NCBI GenBank assembly: GCA_018222865.1
Contig: JAAEZM010000012.1
Span: forward strand, 1-64,000
Length of the DNA stretch: 64,000 nucleotides
DNA from: Alphaproteobacteria bacterium
GTDB taxonomy: Bacteria; Pseudomonadota; Alphaproteobacteria; Caulobacterales; Maricaulaceae
Direction of reading: 5' to 3'
Part shown: positions 1 to 9,676 of the stretch, piece by piece
Numbering within the stretch: position 1 is the first letter of the stretch
Layout of the letters: every line of letters begins with the position of its first letter
Translations under genes and position numbers: made by a program
Notes under the pieces: generated by a model
What the model was told of the DNA's origin: nothing
Databases searched by the model: none
What the model saw: the letters and a program-made list of their open reading frames with translations, nothing else

Positions 1-195
1 AATATCGCAGTGCATATCAGCGCGCGCGAACTCCGTGGCAAAGAGATCCCGAATGGCCGCGCGCCCCTCAACGGGCTGATAGGCGACCTGGTGATTGACC
101 GCGTCTTGCGCATACAGTGCCGTGATCGCCTCCAGATCCGCGCGGTTGAAGGCCTCGACCCAATCGCGAACCACCATTTTGGGGGATCGCGCCAT
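1..195 (-). CDS. SnoaL/NTF2-like protein (3' part outside window)
   Basis: Only the first 65 codons lie in the window; the gene runs off the left edge. The N-terminus reads MARSPKMVVRDWVEAFNRAD followed by an aspartate-rich turn and a GRAAIRDLF segment. This pattern (W-x-EAFN-x-xD, then G-x-x-AIR-x-F) is typical of small SnoaL-like/NTF2-fold proteins of about 120-140 residues, a fold used by polyketide cyclases, isomerases and many proteins of unknown role. The ATG overlaps the TGA of the upstream DUF1801 gene by one base (TGATG), so the two are probably translationally coupled. No function can be assigned from the fragment. Confidence 0.7.
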   Translation of the reverse strand, partial: MARSPKMVVRDWVEAFNRADLEAITALYAQDAVNHQVAYQPVEGRAAIRDLFATEFARADMHCDI

Positions 196-632
196 CAGGC
201 GGTCTCCGGGTATTTCTTCTTCATATCGGCGAGGCCGGCACGGATCAGCTCTTCGAGCACGGCGAGGTCTACATCTGCCAATTTATTGATGTAGAGGCAT
301 GATTTCCCCATTTTATGCTTGCCGAGACGGCTGAGGATTTCGCCATAATCTGTGTAGCCGGGCATAATATAGACGACCAGATTGGCCTTTCTGGGGGAGA
401 AACCGGTTCGCATGAAGTCGCCCTCATGCCCGCTCTCATATTTATAGTGATAGGAGCCGAACCCAATCATGGACGGGCCCCACATCTGAGCCTCCCATCC
501 GGTGATCCGTTTCATCATCTCCAGCAGGGTTTCGGCGTCAGCACGGCGCGTCTTGTGCTCTACCGTGGCTATGAAGTCCTCCGGCGAAACAGTCGTCGGC
601 CGGGTTTTCGTCTCCGCCATGCGGGCCTCCAT
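195..632 (-). CDS. DUF1801 domain protein
   Basis: A 145-residue protein of the DUF1801 (YdhG-like) family, with the family pattern W-G-PSMIGFGSYHYKY in the middle, a basic PRKANLVVYIMPG strand and a GKSCLYINKL motif followed by a C-terminal helix. The family has a compact alpha/beta fold and no established enzymatic role. I chose the ATG at 632 because it overlaps the ispH stop codon by one base (TGATG); another ATG at 620 (MAETK) is possible. It is the second gene of an ispH-DUF1801-NTF2 minus-strand string, but nothing in the sequence ties its job to isoprenoid synthesis. Confidence 0.8.
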   Translation of the reverse strand: MEARMAETKTRPTTVSPEDFIATVEHKTRRADAETLLEMMKRITGWEAQMWGPSMIGFGSYHYKYESGHEGDFMRTGFSPRKANLVVYIMPGYTDYGEILSRLGKHKMGKSCLYINKLADVDLAVLEELIRAGLADMKKKYPETA

Positions 633-1579
633 CAAGCTATGATGCGAGGCAGTTTAAAGACGACATCCTCATCGGTCACGCGCACATCGTTTTGCTTAAT
701 GTCGAAGCGTTTGGCCAACCCGTTGATCAGGCCTTGAACAAGGTCTTCCGGCGCAGAAGCTCCGGCTGTAATGCCAACGGTCGACACCCCGTCCAGCTCC
801 TCCCATTCTACATCCGCGGCGCTGGACACAAGGCGTGCGCGGGGGGCGCCCGCCTTCAGGGCGACCTCGACCAGTCGGACGGAATTGGAGGAGTTCGGCG
901 CGCCGATGACAAAGACCACATCGCATTTCGCCGCCATCTCCTTTACCGCGGCCTGCCGATTGGTCGTCGCATAGCAAATATCTTCTTTGTGCGGCGCCTG
1001 GATTTGCGGAAAGCGAGCCTGAAGCGCGGCTACAATATCTGCCGTATCGTCGACGGAAAGCGTAGTCTGGGTGACAAAGGAGAGCCGATCAGGGTCGCGA
1101 GGGGTAAAGCGCTCAGCATCCTCAACGGTTTCGATCAGCTGGATGGCGCCTTGTGGCAATTGGCCCATTGTCCCGATGACTTCGGGATGTCCCTCATGAC
1201 CGATCAGAACAACCTCGAAACCTCGCTGATGAAGTCGCTCCGCCTCAACATGGACTTTGGAAACCAGCGGGCAGGTCGCATCCACATAAATCATCTCGCG
1301 ACGTTCAGCCTCTGCGGGCACGGATTTGGGCACGCCATGAGCGGAAAAGACCACCGGGCGATCGGCCGGGCACTGGTCCAGTTCTTCAACGAAGATGGCG
1401 CCAAGCGCTTCCAGACGTTCAACAACATGGCGATTATGGACGATCTCATGGCGCACATAGACCGGCGCACCGAAGCGTTCGATCGCCCGCTCGACAATCT
1501 GGATGGCCCGATCAACCCCGGCGCAAAACCCGCGCGGAGCTGCCAGTAGAACTGAGAGTTCTGGTCGAGATTTTTCCAT
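632..1579 (-). CDS. ispH: 4-hydroxy-3-methylbut-2-enyl diphosphate reductase IspH
   Basis: IspH (LytB) performs the last step of the DOXP/MEP pathway, reducing HMBPP to IPP and DMAPP with a [4Fe-4S] cluster in the cytosol. The N-terminal [11 protein letters not shown] motif, the [12 protein letters not shown] segment and the [10 protein letters not shown] segment supply the three cluster cysteines; EIVHN, SAHGVP and the C-terminal GASAPEDLV motif are also family hallmarks. The frame is open to 1648, but the ATG at 1579 has an AAGGAG Shine-Dalgarno about 11 bases upstream and gives 315 residues, the normal length. The pathway partner ispE and a polyprenyl synthase lie elsewhere in the window (about 35-38 kb). 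Confidence 0.97.
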   Translation of the reverse strand: MEKSRPELSVLLAAPRGFCAGVDRAIQIVERAIERFGAPVYVRHEIVHNRHVVERLEALGAIFVEELDQCPADRPVVFSAHGVPKSVPAEAERREMIYVDATCPLVSKVHVEAERLHQRGFEVVLIGHEGHPEVIGTMGQLPQGAIQLIETVEDAERFTPRDPDRLSFVTQTTLSVDDTADIVAALQARFPQIQAPHKEDICYATTNRQAAVKEMAAKCDVVFVIGAPNSSNSVRLVEVALKAGAPRARLVSSAADVEWEELDGVSTVGITAGASAPEDLVQGLINGLAKRFDIKQNDVRVTDEDVVFKLPRIIA

Positions 1580-1702
1580 TACGCTTCGATCTCCTTCAGC
1601 GATGGCGTTGCGGTCTTGCGCTGCGCATCGTATGACCGTGATTAACAAAGTGGCCGCGCGCTATCCAGTCGGCAAATCGGTTTCTAATTCAGGTGTTGCA
1701 CC

Positions 1703-2275
1703 ATGCGTATCATTGCCTCATTCGCCGTTCTCGGATTGGCCCTCTCGGGCTGCTCGACCTTGTCCACCGTTGGCGACGCCCTGGGTAGTCCCGAGCCGAA
1801 TGTCGGACCCTGCCCAACGGCCTTTGCCCTGTATGACGCCCATCGTCAGGTCGAATTCGTCACTGGCGAGGAAGCTTATGGGAATGTGGGTTTTACCGCC
1901 GAGATTCTCAATGTCCGCTCTCAGTGCAGCTATTATGGTGACAATCCGATCCTCGCGAATCTCGAGATCGATATGGGTTTCGGTCGCGGGCCGGCTGCGC
2001 GCGGTGACCGCCATACCTATGAGTATTTTGTAGCGATTACGCGCGTGAATGTCGGTGTCATCGATAAACAGGTTTTCCCCATCGAAGTGCGTTTTGATCG
2101 GGATGAAGACCGTATTTTTCTGACAGAGACGATTGATGCGATCTCGATCCCGCGCGCTGCGCCGGACACGTCTGGAATCAATTTTGAAATCCTGGTCGGC
2201 TATGAGCTCACCGATGAGCAGCTGGCCTATAACCGTTCCGGTCGCCGCTTCCGCGTGATCGCCGGACAGGAATAA
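1703..2275 (+). CDS. Putative outer-membrane lipoprotein of unknown function
   Basis: A 190-residue protein whose first 17 residues form a lipoprotein signal: charged start (MRII), hydrophobic core, and lipobox L14-S15-G16-C17. The mature part has no motif I recognise; it looks like a beta-rich globular domain with two cysteines (GPCPTAF and RSQCSYY) that could form a disulphide. It diverges from ispH across about 120 bp and ends six bases before argS on the same strand, so it probably shares an mRNA with argS. Function unknown. Confidence 0.75.
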   Translation: MRIIASFAVLGLALSGCSTLSTVGDALGSPEPNVGPCPTAFALYDAHRQVEFVTGEEAYGNVGFTAEILNVRSQCSYYGDNPILANLEIDMGFGRGPAARGDRHTYEYFVAITRVNVGVIDKQVFPIEVRFDRDEDRIFLTETIDAISIPRAAPDTSGINFEILVGYELTDEQLAYNRSGRRFRVIAGQE

Positions 2276-2281
2276 CGCCTC

Positions 2282-4045
2282 ATGCCTTCAATTGCCGATC
2301 AGCTCAGCGCCGTGCTGGGCGACGCGTTCGCTTCTCTTGAGCTGCCGCGGGAGCTGGGCCGTGTCAGCCCCTCGACCCGTCCAGAACTGGGCCCTTTCCA
2401 GTGCAATGGCGCAATGCCCGCCGCTAAACAGGCCAAAAGAAACCCGCGTGAACTGGCGCAGGCGGTTCTTGAGCAGATCTCCGGTCATGCCCTGATTGAA
2501 AAAGCAGATATTGCGGGTCCGGGCTTCATCAATCTGACGCCGGTCAAAACCAGTTATGAGCGCCGTGCGGCTGAGATTGCTGCGGATGAACGCGCCGGCG
2601 CGCCGCTCTCGCCCGCACCGAAAAAGATGATGATCGATTTTGGCGGACCGAATGTCGCCAAGCCGATGCATGTCGGCCATCTGCGCTCCTCCGTACTCGG
2701 CGACAGCCTGCAGCGTCTTTTCCGCTTCCGCGGCGATGAGGTCGTGTCCGATATCCATCTGGGCGATTGGGGGCTGCAGATGGGCCACCTGATCACCGAG
2801 CTGGCAGAGGAACAGCCGGACCTCGTTTATTTCGATGCCGACTATGCAGGAGATTACCCTTCTGAGCCGCCGGTTGATATCGAGGATCTCGCGCGCCTTT
2901 ATCCGCAAGCATCGACCAAAGCCAAGTCTGACCCGGAACGTCTTGAGGTCTCGCGCGCGGCGACGGCGGAATTGCAGGCTGGACGTTTGGGTTATCGGGC
3001 GCTTTTGCAGCACTTTATCGACGTGTCTGTTGCCGCCTTGAAGAAGGATTTCGGGGCGCTGGGCGTTCATTTCGACCTCTGGAAAGGCGAAAGCGATGTC
3101 GATCCGCTCATCCCTGACATGGTGCAGGACTTCAAGGATCGCGGTGTTGCGGAAGAAAGCGACGGGGCCTGGGTCGTCCGTGTTGCCCGAGAAGGCGATA
3201 AGAAAGAGCTGGCGCCGCTTATCCTGGTAACCTCGGGAGGCGCCTCGCTTTACGGCACGACTGATCTCGCAACCATCCTTGATCGCAAGCAAACCCAAGC
3301 GCCTGAGCTTACTCTCTATGTCGTTGATCTGGCTCAGTCAGATCATTTCGAACAGGTCTTCCGAGCTGCCGACAAGGCTGGGCTGGCACCTGAAGGCACG
3401 CTGGAACACGTCAAATTCGGTACAGTGAACGGCAAGGATGGCAAGCGCCTTCGCACCCGGGATGGCGGAACATTCCGCCTCGCCGATCTGATCACATCCG
3501 CGATCGAGCGTGCCGATGAGCGTCTCAAGGAAGCCGGGCTGGCGGCCGATGTCGGCGCCGAGGAGCATGATCGTGTCGCGCGCATGGTGGGGCTGGCCGC
3601 AATCAAATTCGCGGATCTGCAGAATTACCGCACGACGAATTATGTCTTCGACCTCGATCGTTTCACCAGTTTTGAGGGCAAGACCGGACCTTATCTTCTT
3701 TATGCTGCTGTGCGCGTTAAGTCGCTCATGCGCAAGGCAGAAGCCGAAGGCGTCGCCCCTGGCGCGATCCGAGTTGAAGCACCGGAGGAAACCGATCTCG
3801 TGCTGGCGCTGGATGCGTTCGGCGCCGCGCTGGATCAGGCTTGCGAGAACCGTGCGCCCAATGCCATCTGCGATCACGCTTTCACCCTGGCCCAGGCCTT
3901 CTCAAAATTCTATGCGGCGTGTCCGGTACTGATCGCCGAGACGGATGCCACCAAGGCCTCACGTCTGGCCCTCGCTGCGGCGACGCTGAAGCAGCTTGAG
4001 CTTTGCCTGCACTTGCTCGGCCTGGAAGCTCCAGAGCGGATGTAG
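2282..4045 (+). CDS. argS: Arginyl-tRNA synthetase
   Basis: ArgRS charges tRNA-Arg with arginine in the cytosol. The 587-residue protein has the N-terminal Add1 domain, the class I HIGH signature as H130-V-G-H133 in PNVAKPMHVGHLRSS, the LGDWGLQMG motif, the HVKFGTVNGKDGKRLRTR region that replaces a classical KMSKS loop in this family, and the typical C-terminus LGLEAPERM. The length matches bacterial ArgRS. It starts six bases after the lipoprotein gene. Confidence 0.97.
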   Translation: MPSIADQLSAVLGDAFASLELPRELGRVSPSTRPELGPFQCNGAMPAAKQAKRNPRELAQAVLEQISGHALIEKADIAGPGFINLTPVKTSYERRAAEIAADERAGAPLSPAPKKMMIDFGGPNVAKPMHVGHLRSSVLGDSLQRLFRFRGDEVVSDIHLGDWGLQMGHLITELAEEQPDLVYFDADYAGDYPSEPPVDIEDLARLYPQASTKAKSDPERLEVSRAATAELQAGRLGYRALLQHFIDVSVAALKKDFGALGVHFDLWKGESDVDPLIPDMVQDFKDRGVAEESDGAWVVRVAREGDKKELAPLILVTSGGASLYGTTDLATILDRKQTQAPELTLYVVDLAQSDHFEQVFRAADKAGLAPEGTLEHVKFGTVNGKDGKRLRTRDGGTFRLADLITSAIERADERLKEAGLAADVGAEEHDRVARMVGLAAIKFADLQNYRTTNYVFDLDRFTSFEGKTGPYLLYAAVRVKSLMRKAEAEGVAPGAIRVEAPEETDLVLALDAFGAALDQACENRAPNAICDHAFTLAQAFSKFYAACPVLIAETDATKASRLALAAATLKQLELCLHLLGLEAPERM

Positions 4046-4076
4046 GTGGTTATCCGCTGAGCCGGTCCATCAGGGT

Positions 4077-4679
4077 CTACCAATAGGCCTCGTAATAGGC
4101 TCGGACCGTTTCCGGTATGGCCAGCGCATAAAGCGTGCCGGAAAAAGCCAGGAGAATGGCTGCTGTCACGCTGGCTGAGACCGCCCAGAGGGCCAGGTTC
4201 AACCGCCACGGCATGCCGGGCCAGGCCAGCGCTGCGACAGCGATCATATGGGCAAAAAGGCTGAACACACCTAGCCCATAGAATGCCATGGCGTAATTCC
4301 GCAGTATATCCACAGTGAAGGCGCCGGCGACCCAGTAGAAGTCCGTCGGGACCTGATCGACATGGCGGGCATGAAACACGCTGCCGACATGGGTGAGCAT
4401 GAATACCGCCAGATAAAGGCCACTCAGATTCCGGACCAGCCGCCAGCCCGGTTTGACGGTGAGGCGTAGTTCGGCCCAGCCCGACACGATCTGGATGAGC
4501 AGTGAGGCGATCAGCACCGCTTCTATCCGCCAGTCAGAATAGTATCGCCGCATCCAAGCTAGTCCCAGCGCATGAGCCTCCGGAGAGTGGACGGCCAAGA
4601 GATGGACGCCGAGATGCGCCGCGATGAAAACTCCGAGAAGAGCCGAATTGACTCGGTGTAGAACTTCCCAGTTAAACAT
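4077..4679 (-). CDS. Five-helix membrane protein resembling a b-type cytochrome anchor
   Basis: A 200-residue integral membrane protein with about five hydrophobic helices (near residues 8-30, 48-72, 84-104, 127-152 and 162-185). Histidines sit inside helices (HLGVH near residue 22, HVGSVFHARH near 100), and the opening LHRVNSALLGVFIAAH resembles the start of succinate dehydrogenase/fumarate reductase cytochrome b subunits. I infer a haem-b membrane protein but cannot name the partner enzyme. The ATG at 4679 has an AGGGGGG element about 10 bases upstream; the longer open frame toward 4913 runs into the riboswitch region on the other strand and is rejected. Convergent with argS, divergent from the gcv operon. 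Confidence 0.7.
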   Translation of the reverse strand: MFNWEVLHRVNSALLGVFIAAHLGVHLLAVHSPEAHALGLAWMRRYYSDWRIEAVLIASLLIQIVSGWAELRLTVKPGWRLVRNLSGLYLAVFMLTHVGSVFHARHVDQVPTDFYWVAGAFTVDILRNYAMAFYGLGVFSLFAHMIAVAALAWPGMPWRLNLALWAVSASVTAAILLAFSGTLYALAIPETVRAYYEAYW

Positions 4680-4870
4680 CTTTCGCAGCCCCCTATTGCG
4701 CTGCCGGAGCGTGTTCAGATTGCGGCACTTGCCCGGCAAACGAGCATAACCATAATTTATTGTCAGCCATGCGAAGAAAACCGCCGACGTGACAGAGGTG
4801 TGACGTTGACTTTGGGCGGCGCAAACATAGAGTCCGCCTCGTTCGCAGGCGGAGTCTGATGAACACACTT
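4680..4870. promoter_or_regulatory. Divergent intergenic region upstream of the glycine riboswitch
   Basis: About 190 bases separate the start of the membrane-protein gene from the first aptamer. It must hold the promoters for both directions. It contains a GAGTCCGCCTCGTTCGCAGGCGGAGTC dyad-like stretch (around 4831-4857) just before the first aptamer; I see no confident -35/-10 pair and no gene. Confidence 0.35.
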
Positions 4871-5066
4871 CTCGCGGGAGAGACCGGCGAATAAGCCGGC
4901 GCCGAAGGCGCAACCGCCCCGGAAACGCTCAGGCCAAGGGACCGCGAGAAAGATAGAACGCTGGAAAGTGGGTGCGTGCGTTGTGCGAGACACCCCACCG
5001 ACGGAGCAAGCGGGCCGGGTCCAAACCGGTGGTGCGGAATCTCTCAGGTTATCGGGACAGCGGGGG
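4871..5066 (+). promoter_or_regulatory. Tandem glycine riboswitch upstream of gcvT
   Basis: Two glycine aptamers in tandem. Aptamer 1 runs from about 4871 to 4948: CTCGCGG at 4871-4877 pairs with CCGCGAG at 4942-4948 (P1), and inside lie the family's GGGAGAGACCGGC, GCCGAAGG-GCAA and CTCAGGCCAAGGGACCG elements. A linker of about 25-30 bases follows. Aptamer 2 (about 4977-5066) repeats the pattern with CGACGGAGCAAGC and CTCTCAGGTTATCGGGACAG. Glycine binding normally switches on expression of the glycine cleavage genes, which follow immediately. A short hairpin AGGCG-ATA-CGCCT (5078-5090) lies between the aptamers and the AGGGGAC ribosome site and may belong to the expression platform. Confidence 0.93.
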
Positions 5067-5130
5067 CAGGAAAGGCAAGGCGATACGCCTGGCCATTGAT
5101 ATGCCTGCCAGCCCTTGAAGGGGACCCGAT

Positions 5131-6234
5131 ATGACTGAAACGCTTCTCAAAACCCCGCTTCATGCCTTGCATGTTGAGCTCGGCGGCAAACTGGTGCCCT
5201 TCGCCGGTTATGACATGCCGGTGCAATACCCGCTCGGCATTATGGGCGAGCACAAACACACCCGCACCAAGGCTGGCCTGTTCGACGTCTCCCATATGGG
5301 ACAGGCGCGGTATCGCGGCGAAGAGGCGGCACTCGAGGCCTTGATCACGGCGGACCTTGGTTTGCTCGGTGCCGGGGAACAGAAATACACCCTGTTGCTC
5401 AATGAGCGTGCAGGTATTCGTGATGACCTGATGATTTCGCGTCCGTTCGAGGACGCCTCAACCCTGTTTCTTGTCGTCAATGCGGCGACCAAGGCCGATG
5501 ATTTCGCTCATATCGCCGCGAATACGGCGGGGCGCGGGACGCTGGAGATTATCGCAGATCGCGCGCTTCTCGCGCTGCAAGGCCCCGCTGCCAAGGACGT
5601 AATGGCGCGCCTTTGTGCACCGGCCTGCGAGCTGGTCTTCATGCAGTGCGGCCGGTTCGAGATCGGTGAAACGGAAGTCTGGATCTCCCGGTCTGGCTAT
5701 ACGGGCGAGGACGGTTTCGAGATCTCCATTCCGGAAGCGGAAGCAGAGCGTATCGCTCGCCTGATTCTGGCTGATGATGCTGTTGAACCGATCGGTTTGG
5801 GCGCGCGCGACAGTCTGCGCCTGGAGGCAGGGCTTTGCCTTTACGGTCATGATATGGACGAAAACCGCACCCCGGTTGAGGCATCACTCATCTGGGCGGT
5901 CGCGAAAACCCGTCGTGAACGCGGTGATTTCCCCGGTGCCGAGGTCGTCGCCAGCCAGCTGGCCGAAAAATCGTGTCAGAAGCGGATTGGCCTGCGCCTC
6001 GACGGCGCTCCGGCGCGTGAAGGCGCTGAGATTGCCGATAAGGACGGCAATGTGATCGGCCTTGTGACATCGGGCGGATTTGGTCCGACGATCGATGGTC
6101 CTGTTGCAATGGGCTATGTCGATCGGGCGTTTTTTGCTGAAGGCACGGAGCTGGACATTCTGGTGCGCGGCCGAGCGCGCCCGGCTGTCGTCACCAAGCT
6201 GCCGTTCGTACCCAATAACTTCTATCGCGGTTAA
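5131..6234 (+). CDS. gcvT: Glycine cleavage system T protein (aminomethyltransferase)
   Basis: GcvT transfers the methylene carbon from aminomethylated lipoyl-GcvH to tetrahydrofolate and releases ammonia. The 367-residue protein has the family's [20 protein letters not shown] start, the VSHMGQ motif, [11 protein letters not shown] and [20 protein letters not shown], plus a C-terminal barrel domain. The ATG at 5131 follows an AAGGGGAC ribosome site by about six bases, directly downstream of the riboswitch. First gene of gcvT-gcvH-gcvPA-gcvPB. Confidence 0.97.
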   Translation: MTETLLKTPLHALHVELGGKLVPFAGYDMPVQYPLGIMGEHKHTRTKAGLFDVSHMGQARYRGEEAALEALITADLGLLGAGEQKYTLLLNERAGIRDDLMISRPFEDASTLFLVVNAATKADDFAHIAANTAGRGTLEIIADRALLALQGPAAKDVMARLCAPACELVFMQCGRFEIGETEVWISRSGYTGEDGFEISIPEAEAERIARLILADDAVEPIGLGARDSLRLEAGLCLYGHDMDENRTPVEASLIWAVAKTRRERGDFPGAEVVASQLAEKSCQKRIGLRLDGAPAREGAEIADKDGNVIGLVTSGGFGPTIDGPVAMGYVDRAFFAEGTELDILVRGRARPAVVTKLPFVPNNFYRG

Positions 6235-6260
6235 TTCCCTCAAGGGGCAGGAGAGAACCC

Positions 6261-6626
6261 TTGACTACACGTTTTACCGAAGACCATGAATGGATCACCG
6301 TTGACGGCGATATCGCCACGGTGGGCATCACCGCTTACGCCGCGGAACAACTCGGCGATGTCGTTTTCGTCGAGCTGCCGGACGTCGGCAAGCAGGTGAA
6401 AAAGGGCGATGAGTTCGCGGTTGTTGAATCCGTTAAAGCCGCGTCTGAAGTCTATGCCCCGGTTGATGGCGAGATCGTTGAAATCAATGACGGCCTGGAC
6501 GGCGAGCCGGCGAAGGTCAATGAAGCGCCGCTCGGTGATGGCTGGTTCGTGAAATTCAAGCTCGCTGATGCCTCCCAGCTCGAAGGCCTGATGGACGAAG
6601 CCGCGTACAACGCGCACATCGCGTAA
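6261..6626 (+). CDS. gcvH: Glycine cleavage system H protein (lipoyl carrier)
   Basis: GcvH carries the aminomethyl group on a lipoyl arm between the P, T and L proteins. The 121-residue protein has the [10 protein letters not shown] start, [17 protein letters not shown], and the lipoylation motif ESVKAASE with K59 as the modified lysine. There is no ATG before the conserved N-terminus, so translation must start at the TTG at 6261, preceded by GGCAGGAGAGAACCC, a good ribosome site. The gap from gcvT is 26 bases. Confidence 0.97.
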   Translation: MTTRFTEDHEWITVDGDIATVGITAYAAEQLGDVVFVELPDVGKQVKKGDEFAVVESVKAASEVYAPVDGEIVEINDGLDGEPAKVNEAPLGDGWFVKFKLADASQLEGLMDEAAYNAHIA

Positions 6627-6635
6627 GGAAAATAA

Positions 6636-7979
6636 ATGCGTTACCTCCCCCACACAGAGACTGACCGGAAGGCGATGCTCGACGCGATCGGCGTCGCCTC
6701 CATTGATGATCTGTTCACCGATGTGCCCGAGGCGGCGCGTCAGGATGGGCTGATCGATCTCCCGCGCAAGCAGACCGAGCTGTCCGTTGAGCGCGCCATG
6801 TTTGCCATGGCGTCAAAGAATATCTCGGCCTCTTCCGCACCATTCTTTGTGGGGGCAGGGGCTTATAAGCACCATATTCCCTCGACTGTGGATCATCTGA
6901 TCCAGCGTTCGGAATTCCTCACCGCCTACACGCCTTACCAGCCGGAAATCTCTCAGGGCACGCTTCAAACCCTGTTCGAATTCCAGACCCAGGTCGCACA
7001 ATTGACCGGCATGGATGTGGCCAATGCCTCCATGTATGACGGCTCCACCGCCTGCGCCGAGGCGGTGATGATGGCCGCGCGGGTGACCAAGCGTAACAAG
7101 GCGGTCATGGCAGGCAGTGTGCATCCCCACTATGTCGAGGCGACAAAAACCTTGGCCAAGTATTCCGAGGTGGACGTTGTGCGCACCGAGCCGGGCCTGG
7201 GCGGGCTCGACGCGGTGGCGGAGCTGATCGCCGATGATGTCGCTTGCATCGTGGTTCAGACGCCGGACGTATTTGGTCAGCTGCATGATCTGCGCTCCAT
7301 TTCCGAGGCTGCTCATGCGAAGGGCGTTCTTGTCATCGCCGTGTTTACCGAAGCGGTTGCGCTTGGCCTGGTTGAAGCGCCCGGTGCCATGGGCGCAGAT
7401 ATTGCGGTTGGCGAAGGTCAGTCCATTGGGGTCGGCCTTAATTTCGGCGGTCCTTATGTTGGCCTGTTCGCCTGTAAGGATGATCGCCGCTTTATCCGCC
7501 AAATGCCGGGACGTCTGGCGGGTGAGACAGTGGATGCCGATGGCCGCCGTGGTTTCGTGCTGACCCTGTCGACCCGTGAGCAGCACATCCGTCGCGACAA
7601 GGCGACATCGAATATCTGCACCAATTCAGGTCTTTGTGCTCTGGCGTGGACGATTCACATGACGCTTCTGGGCGAAAAAGGCTTAAAGCAGCTCGCCCAA
7701 ATCAATCATGAAACGGCGTGTGATCTCGCCGATGCGTTGGATGAGATCGACGGTGTTGAAGTGCTCAATGATGCCTTCTTCAACGAGTTCGCTTTGCGCT
7801 TGCCGAAGAATGCAGCTGAGGTTGTCGACGACCTTGCCAAGGTCGGTGTTCTGGGCGGTGTACCGGCCAGCCGTCTCTTCCCGGGCCAGTTTGACGATGT
7901 CCTCCTGGTCGCGGCAACAGAAACCAATACGGAAGAAGACATTGCGATCTTCGCTAAAGCGCTGAAAGGAGTGCTCTAA
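6636..7979 (+). CDS. gcvPA: Glycine dehydrogenase (decarboxylating) subunit 1
   Basis: The N-terminal half of the PLP-dependent glycine decarboxylase (P protein), encoded as a separate 447-residue subunit. The markers are the [15 protein letters not shown] start, the [18 protein letters not shown] stretch, [14 protein letters not shown], and [11 protein letters not shown]. It begins nine bases after gcvH with a GGAAAATAA leader. The stop codon overlaps the start of gcvPB (TAATG), so the two subunits are translationally coupled, which fits their obligate complex. Confidence 0.96.
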   Translation: MRYLPHTETDRKAMLDAIGVASIDDLFTDVPEAARQDGLIDLPRKQTELSVERAMFAMASKNISASSAPFFVGAGAYKHHIPSTVDHLIQRSEFLTAYTPYQPEISQGTLQTLFEFQTQVAQLTGMDVANASMYDGSTACAEAVMMAARVTKRNKAVMAGSVHPHYVEATKTLAKYSEVDVVRTEPGLGGLDAVAELIADDVACIVVQTPDVFGQLHDLRSISEAAHAKGVLVIAVFTEAVALGLVEAPGAMGADIAVGEGQSIGVGLNFGGPYVGLFACKDDRRFIRQMPGRLAGETVDADGRRGFVLTLSTREQHIRRDKATSNICTNSGLCALAWTIHMTLLGEKGLKQLAQINHETACDLADALDEIDGVEVLNDAFFNEFALRLPKNAAEVVDDLAKVGVLGGVPASRLFPGQFDDVLLVAATETNTEEDIAIFAKALKGVL

Positions 7980-9553
7980 TGGGTATGAATACTCAAGGGC
8001 GTCCGACCCGTATGGCAGAGAATATCTCCACCGGCGGCTATGCCGAAACCACATCCGGCTCCAAAGGCCTCGATCAGGCTGAAGCGCTGATCTATGAGCG
8101 CGGCTCTGTTGAGCAGACCGGTGTGGACCTGCCAGACGTCAAAGGCAGAAAGACCCGTCTCGGCGGTCTGGAACGCCAGTCCAAACTGGGCATGCCGGGC
8201 CTGTCCGAGCCGGAGACCATGCGCCATTATGTGCGCCTGAGCCGCAAGAATTATGCAATTGATCTGGGCCTTTATCCGCTTGGATCGTGCACGATGAAGC
8301 ATAATCCGCGCCTCAATGAGAAAATGGCGCGCCTGCCGGGCTTTGCCGATGTCCACCCAATGCAGCCGGCCTCGACGGTTCAGGGCGCTTACCAGGTTAT
8401 CGGTGAGCTGGCCCATTGGCTGATGACGCTTTGCGGCATGCCGGGCGTTGCGATGTCTCCCAAGGCGGGTGCCCATGGCGAGTTTTGCGGCATGATGGCG
8501 ATCCGCGCCAAGCTGGATGCGGATGGCCAAACCCATCGCCGCCGCGTTCTGGTTCCGGAAAGTGCCCATGGCACAAACCCGGCCACAGCTGTGCAGTGCG
8601 GCTTCACGGTGGATGAAATCCCGGCCGACGAGACCGGCCGTGTCGATATGGAGGCCTTCAAGGCCAAGCTTGGCGATGATGTTGCCGGCATCATGCTGAC
8701 CAATCCGAATACGTGTGGCCTGTTTGAGCGCGATATCCGCGAGATCGCGGATCTCATCCACGAGGCGGGCGGGTATTTCTACTGCGATGGCGCGAACTTC
8801 AACGCCATTGTCGGCCGGGTGCGCCCGGGCGATCTCGGTGTCGACGCCATGCACATCAACCTGCACAAGACCTTCTCCACCCCGCATGGCGGAGGTGGTC
8901 CTGGTTCCGGCCCGACCGTGCTTTCTGAAGCTCTGGCGGCTCATGCGCCTGTGCCGTTTGTGGTCCAGAAGGGTGAAAGCTGGGAGCTGGTCGAGCATGA
9001 AGCCGATGCGGAAGGCGAACCCTTCGGCCGCATGGCAGCTTTCCATGGTCAGATGGGCATGTTTACACGCGCTCTCACCTATATGATGAGCCATGGTTCC
9101 GATGGCCTCAAACAGGTCGCTGAAGATGCTGTCCTGAATGCCAATTACATCCAGGCACGTCTGAGCCATGTGATGACGGTGGCGTTTGAAGGCACCTGCA
9201 TGCATGAAGCCCTGTTTGATGATCGCTTCCTCGCGGATACGGGCGTCACCACGCTCGATTTCGCCAAGGCGATGATTGATGAGGGCTATCACCCGATGAC
9301 CATGTATTTCCCGCTGGTCGTTCACGGGGCCATGTTGATCGAGCCGACGGAGACGGAATCTCGTTCTGGTCTCGACCGGTTCATCGAAACGCTCGAAGCT
9401 CTGGCACTGGCTGCGAAAGCTGGCGAGACCGAGCGCTTCCAAGCGGCTCCGGTGCATGCGCCTACAAAGCGCCTGGATGAAACCAAGGCCGCGCGTCAGC
9501 CGATCCTGCGCTGGACTCCTTCAAATGAACCTGAAATGGAAGCGGCTGAGTAA
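7979..9553 (+). CDS. gcvPB: Glycine dehydrogenase (decarboxylating) subunit 2
   Basis: The C-terminal, PLP-binding half of glycine decarboxylase, 524 residues. The PLP Schiff-base lysine is K297 in INLHKTFSTPHGGGGPGSGP. Other family motifs are PLGSCTMKHNPR, ESAHGTNPATA and TNPNTCGLFE. It has an acidic C-terminal tail. Start overlaps the gcvPA stop by one base. It is the last gene of the gcv operon and is followed by a strong stem-loop. Glycine plus THF and NAD is converted to CO2, ammonia and methylene-THF by the whole system; the L protein (lipoamide dehydrogenase) is not in this window. Confidence 0.96.
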   Translation: MGMNTQGRPTRMAENISTGGYAETTSGSKGLDQAEALIYERGSVEQTGVDLPDVKGRKTRLGGLERQSKLGMPGLSEPETMRHYVRLSRKNYAIDLGLYPLGSCTMKHNPRLNEKMARLPGFADVHPMQPASTVQGAYQVIGELAHWLMTLCGMPGVAMSPKAGAHGEFCGMMAIRAKLDADGQTHRRRVLVPESAHGTNPATAVQCGFTVDEIPADETGRVDMEAFKAKLGDDVAGIMLTNPNTCGLFERDIREIADLIHEAGGYFYCDGANFNAIVGRVRPGDLGVDAMHINLHKTFSTPHGGGGPGSGPTVLSEALAAHAPVPFVVQKGESWELVEHEADAEGEPFGRMAAFHGQMGMFTRALTYMMSHGSDGLKQVAEDAVLNANYIQARLSHVMTVAFEGTCMHEALFDDRFLADTGVTTLDFAKAMIDEGYHPMTMYFPLVVHGAMLIEPTETESRSGLDRFIETLEALALAAKAGETERFQAAPVHAPTKRLDETKAARQPILRWTPSNEPEMEAAE

Positions 9554-9587
9554 GGCCTGCTTTTACCAGAAGTCTGACGAAGAATTG

Positions 9588-9617
9588 CGGGGGTATGCCG
9601 AGCCGGTATACCCCCGT
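9588..9617 (+). terminator. Stem-loop after the gcv operon
   Basis: CGGGGGTAT (9588-9596) pairs perfectly with ATACCCCCG (9608-9616) around an 11-base loop, followed by TTCT. The U-tract is short, so this may be a weak or processed terminator, but its place 34 bases after gcvPB fits an operon end. Confidence 0.6.
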
Positions 9618-9676
9618 TCTCATATCCGCCTTCAGCTTGCCCTATCCCGGTCAAACTGAGCCGTTATGGGGGAGGC

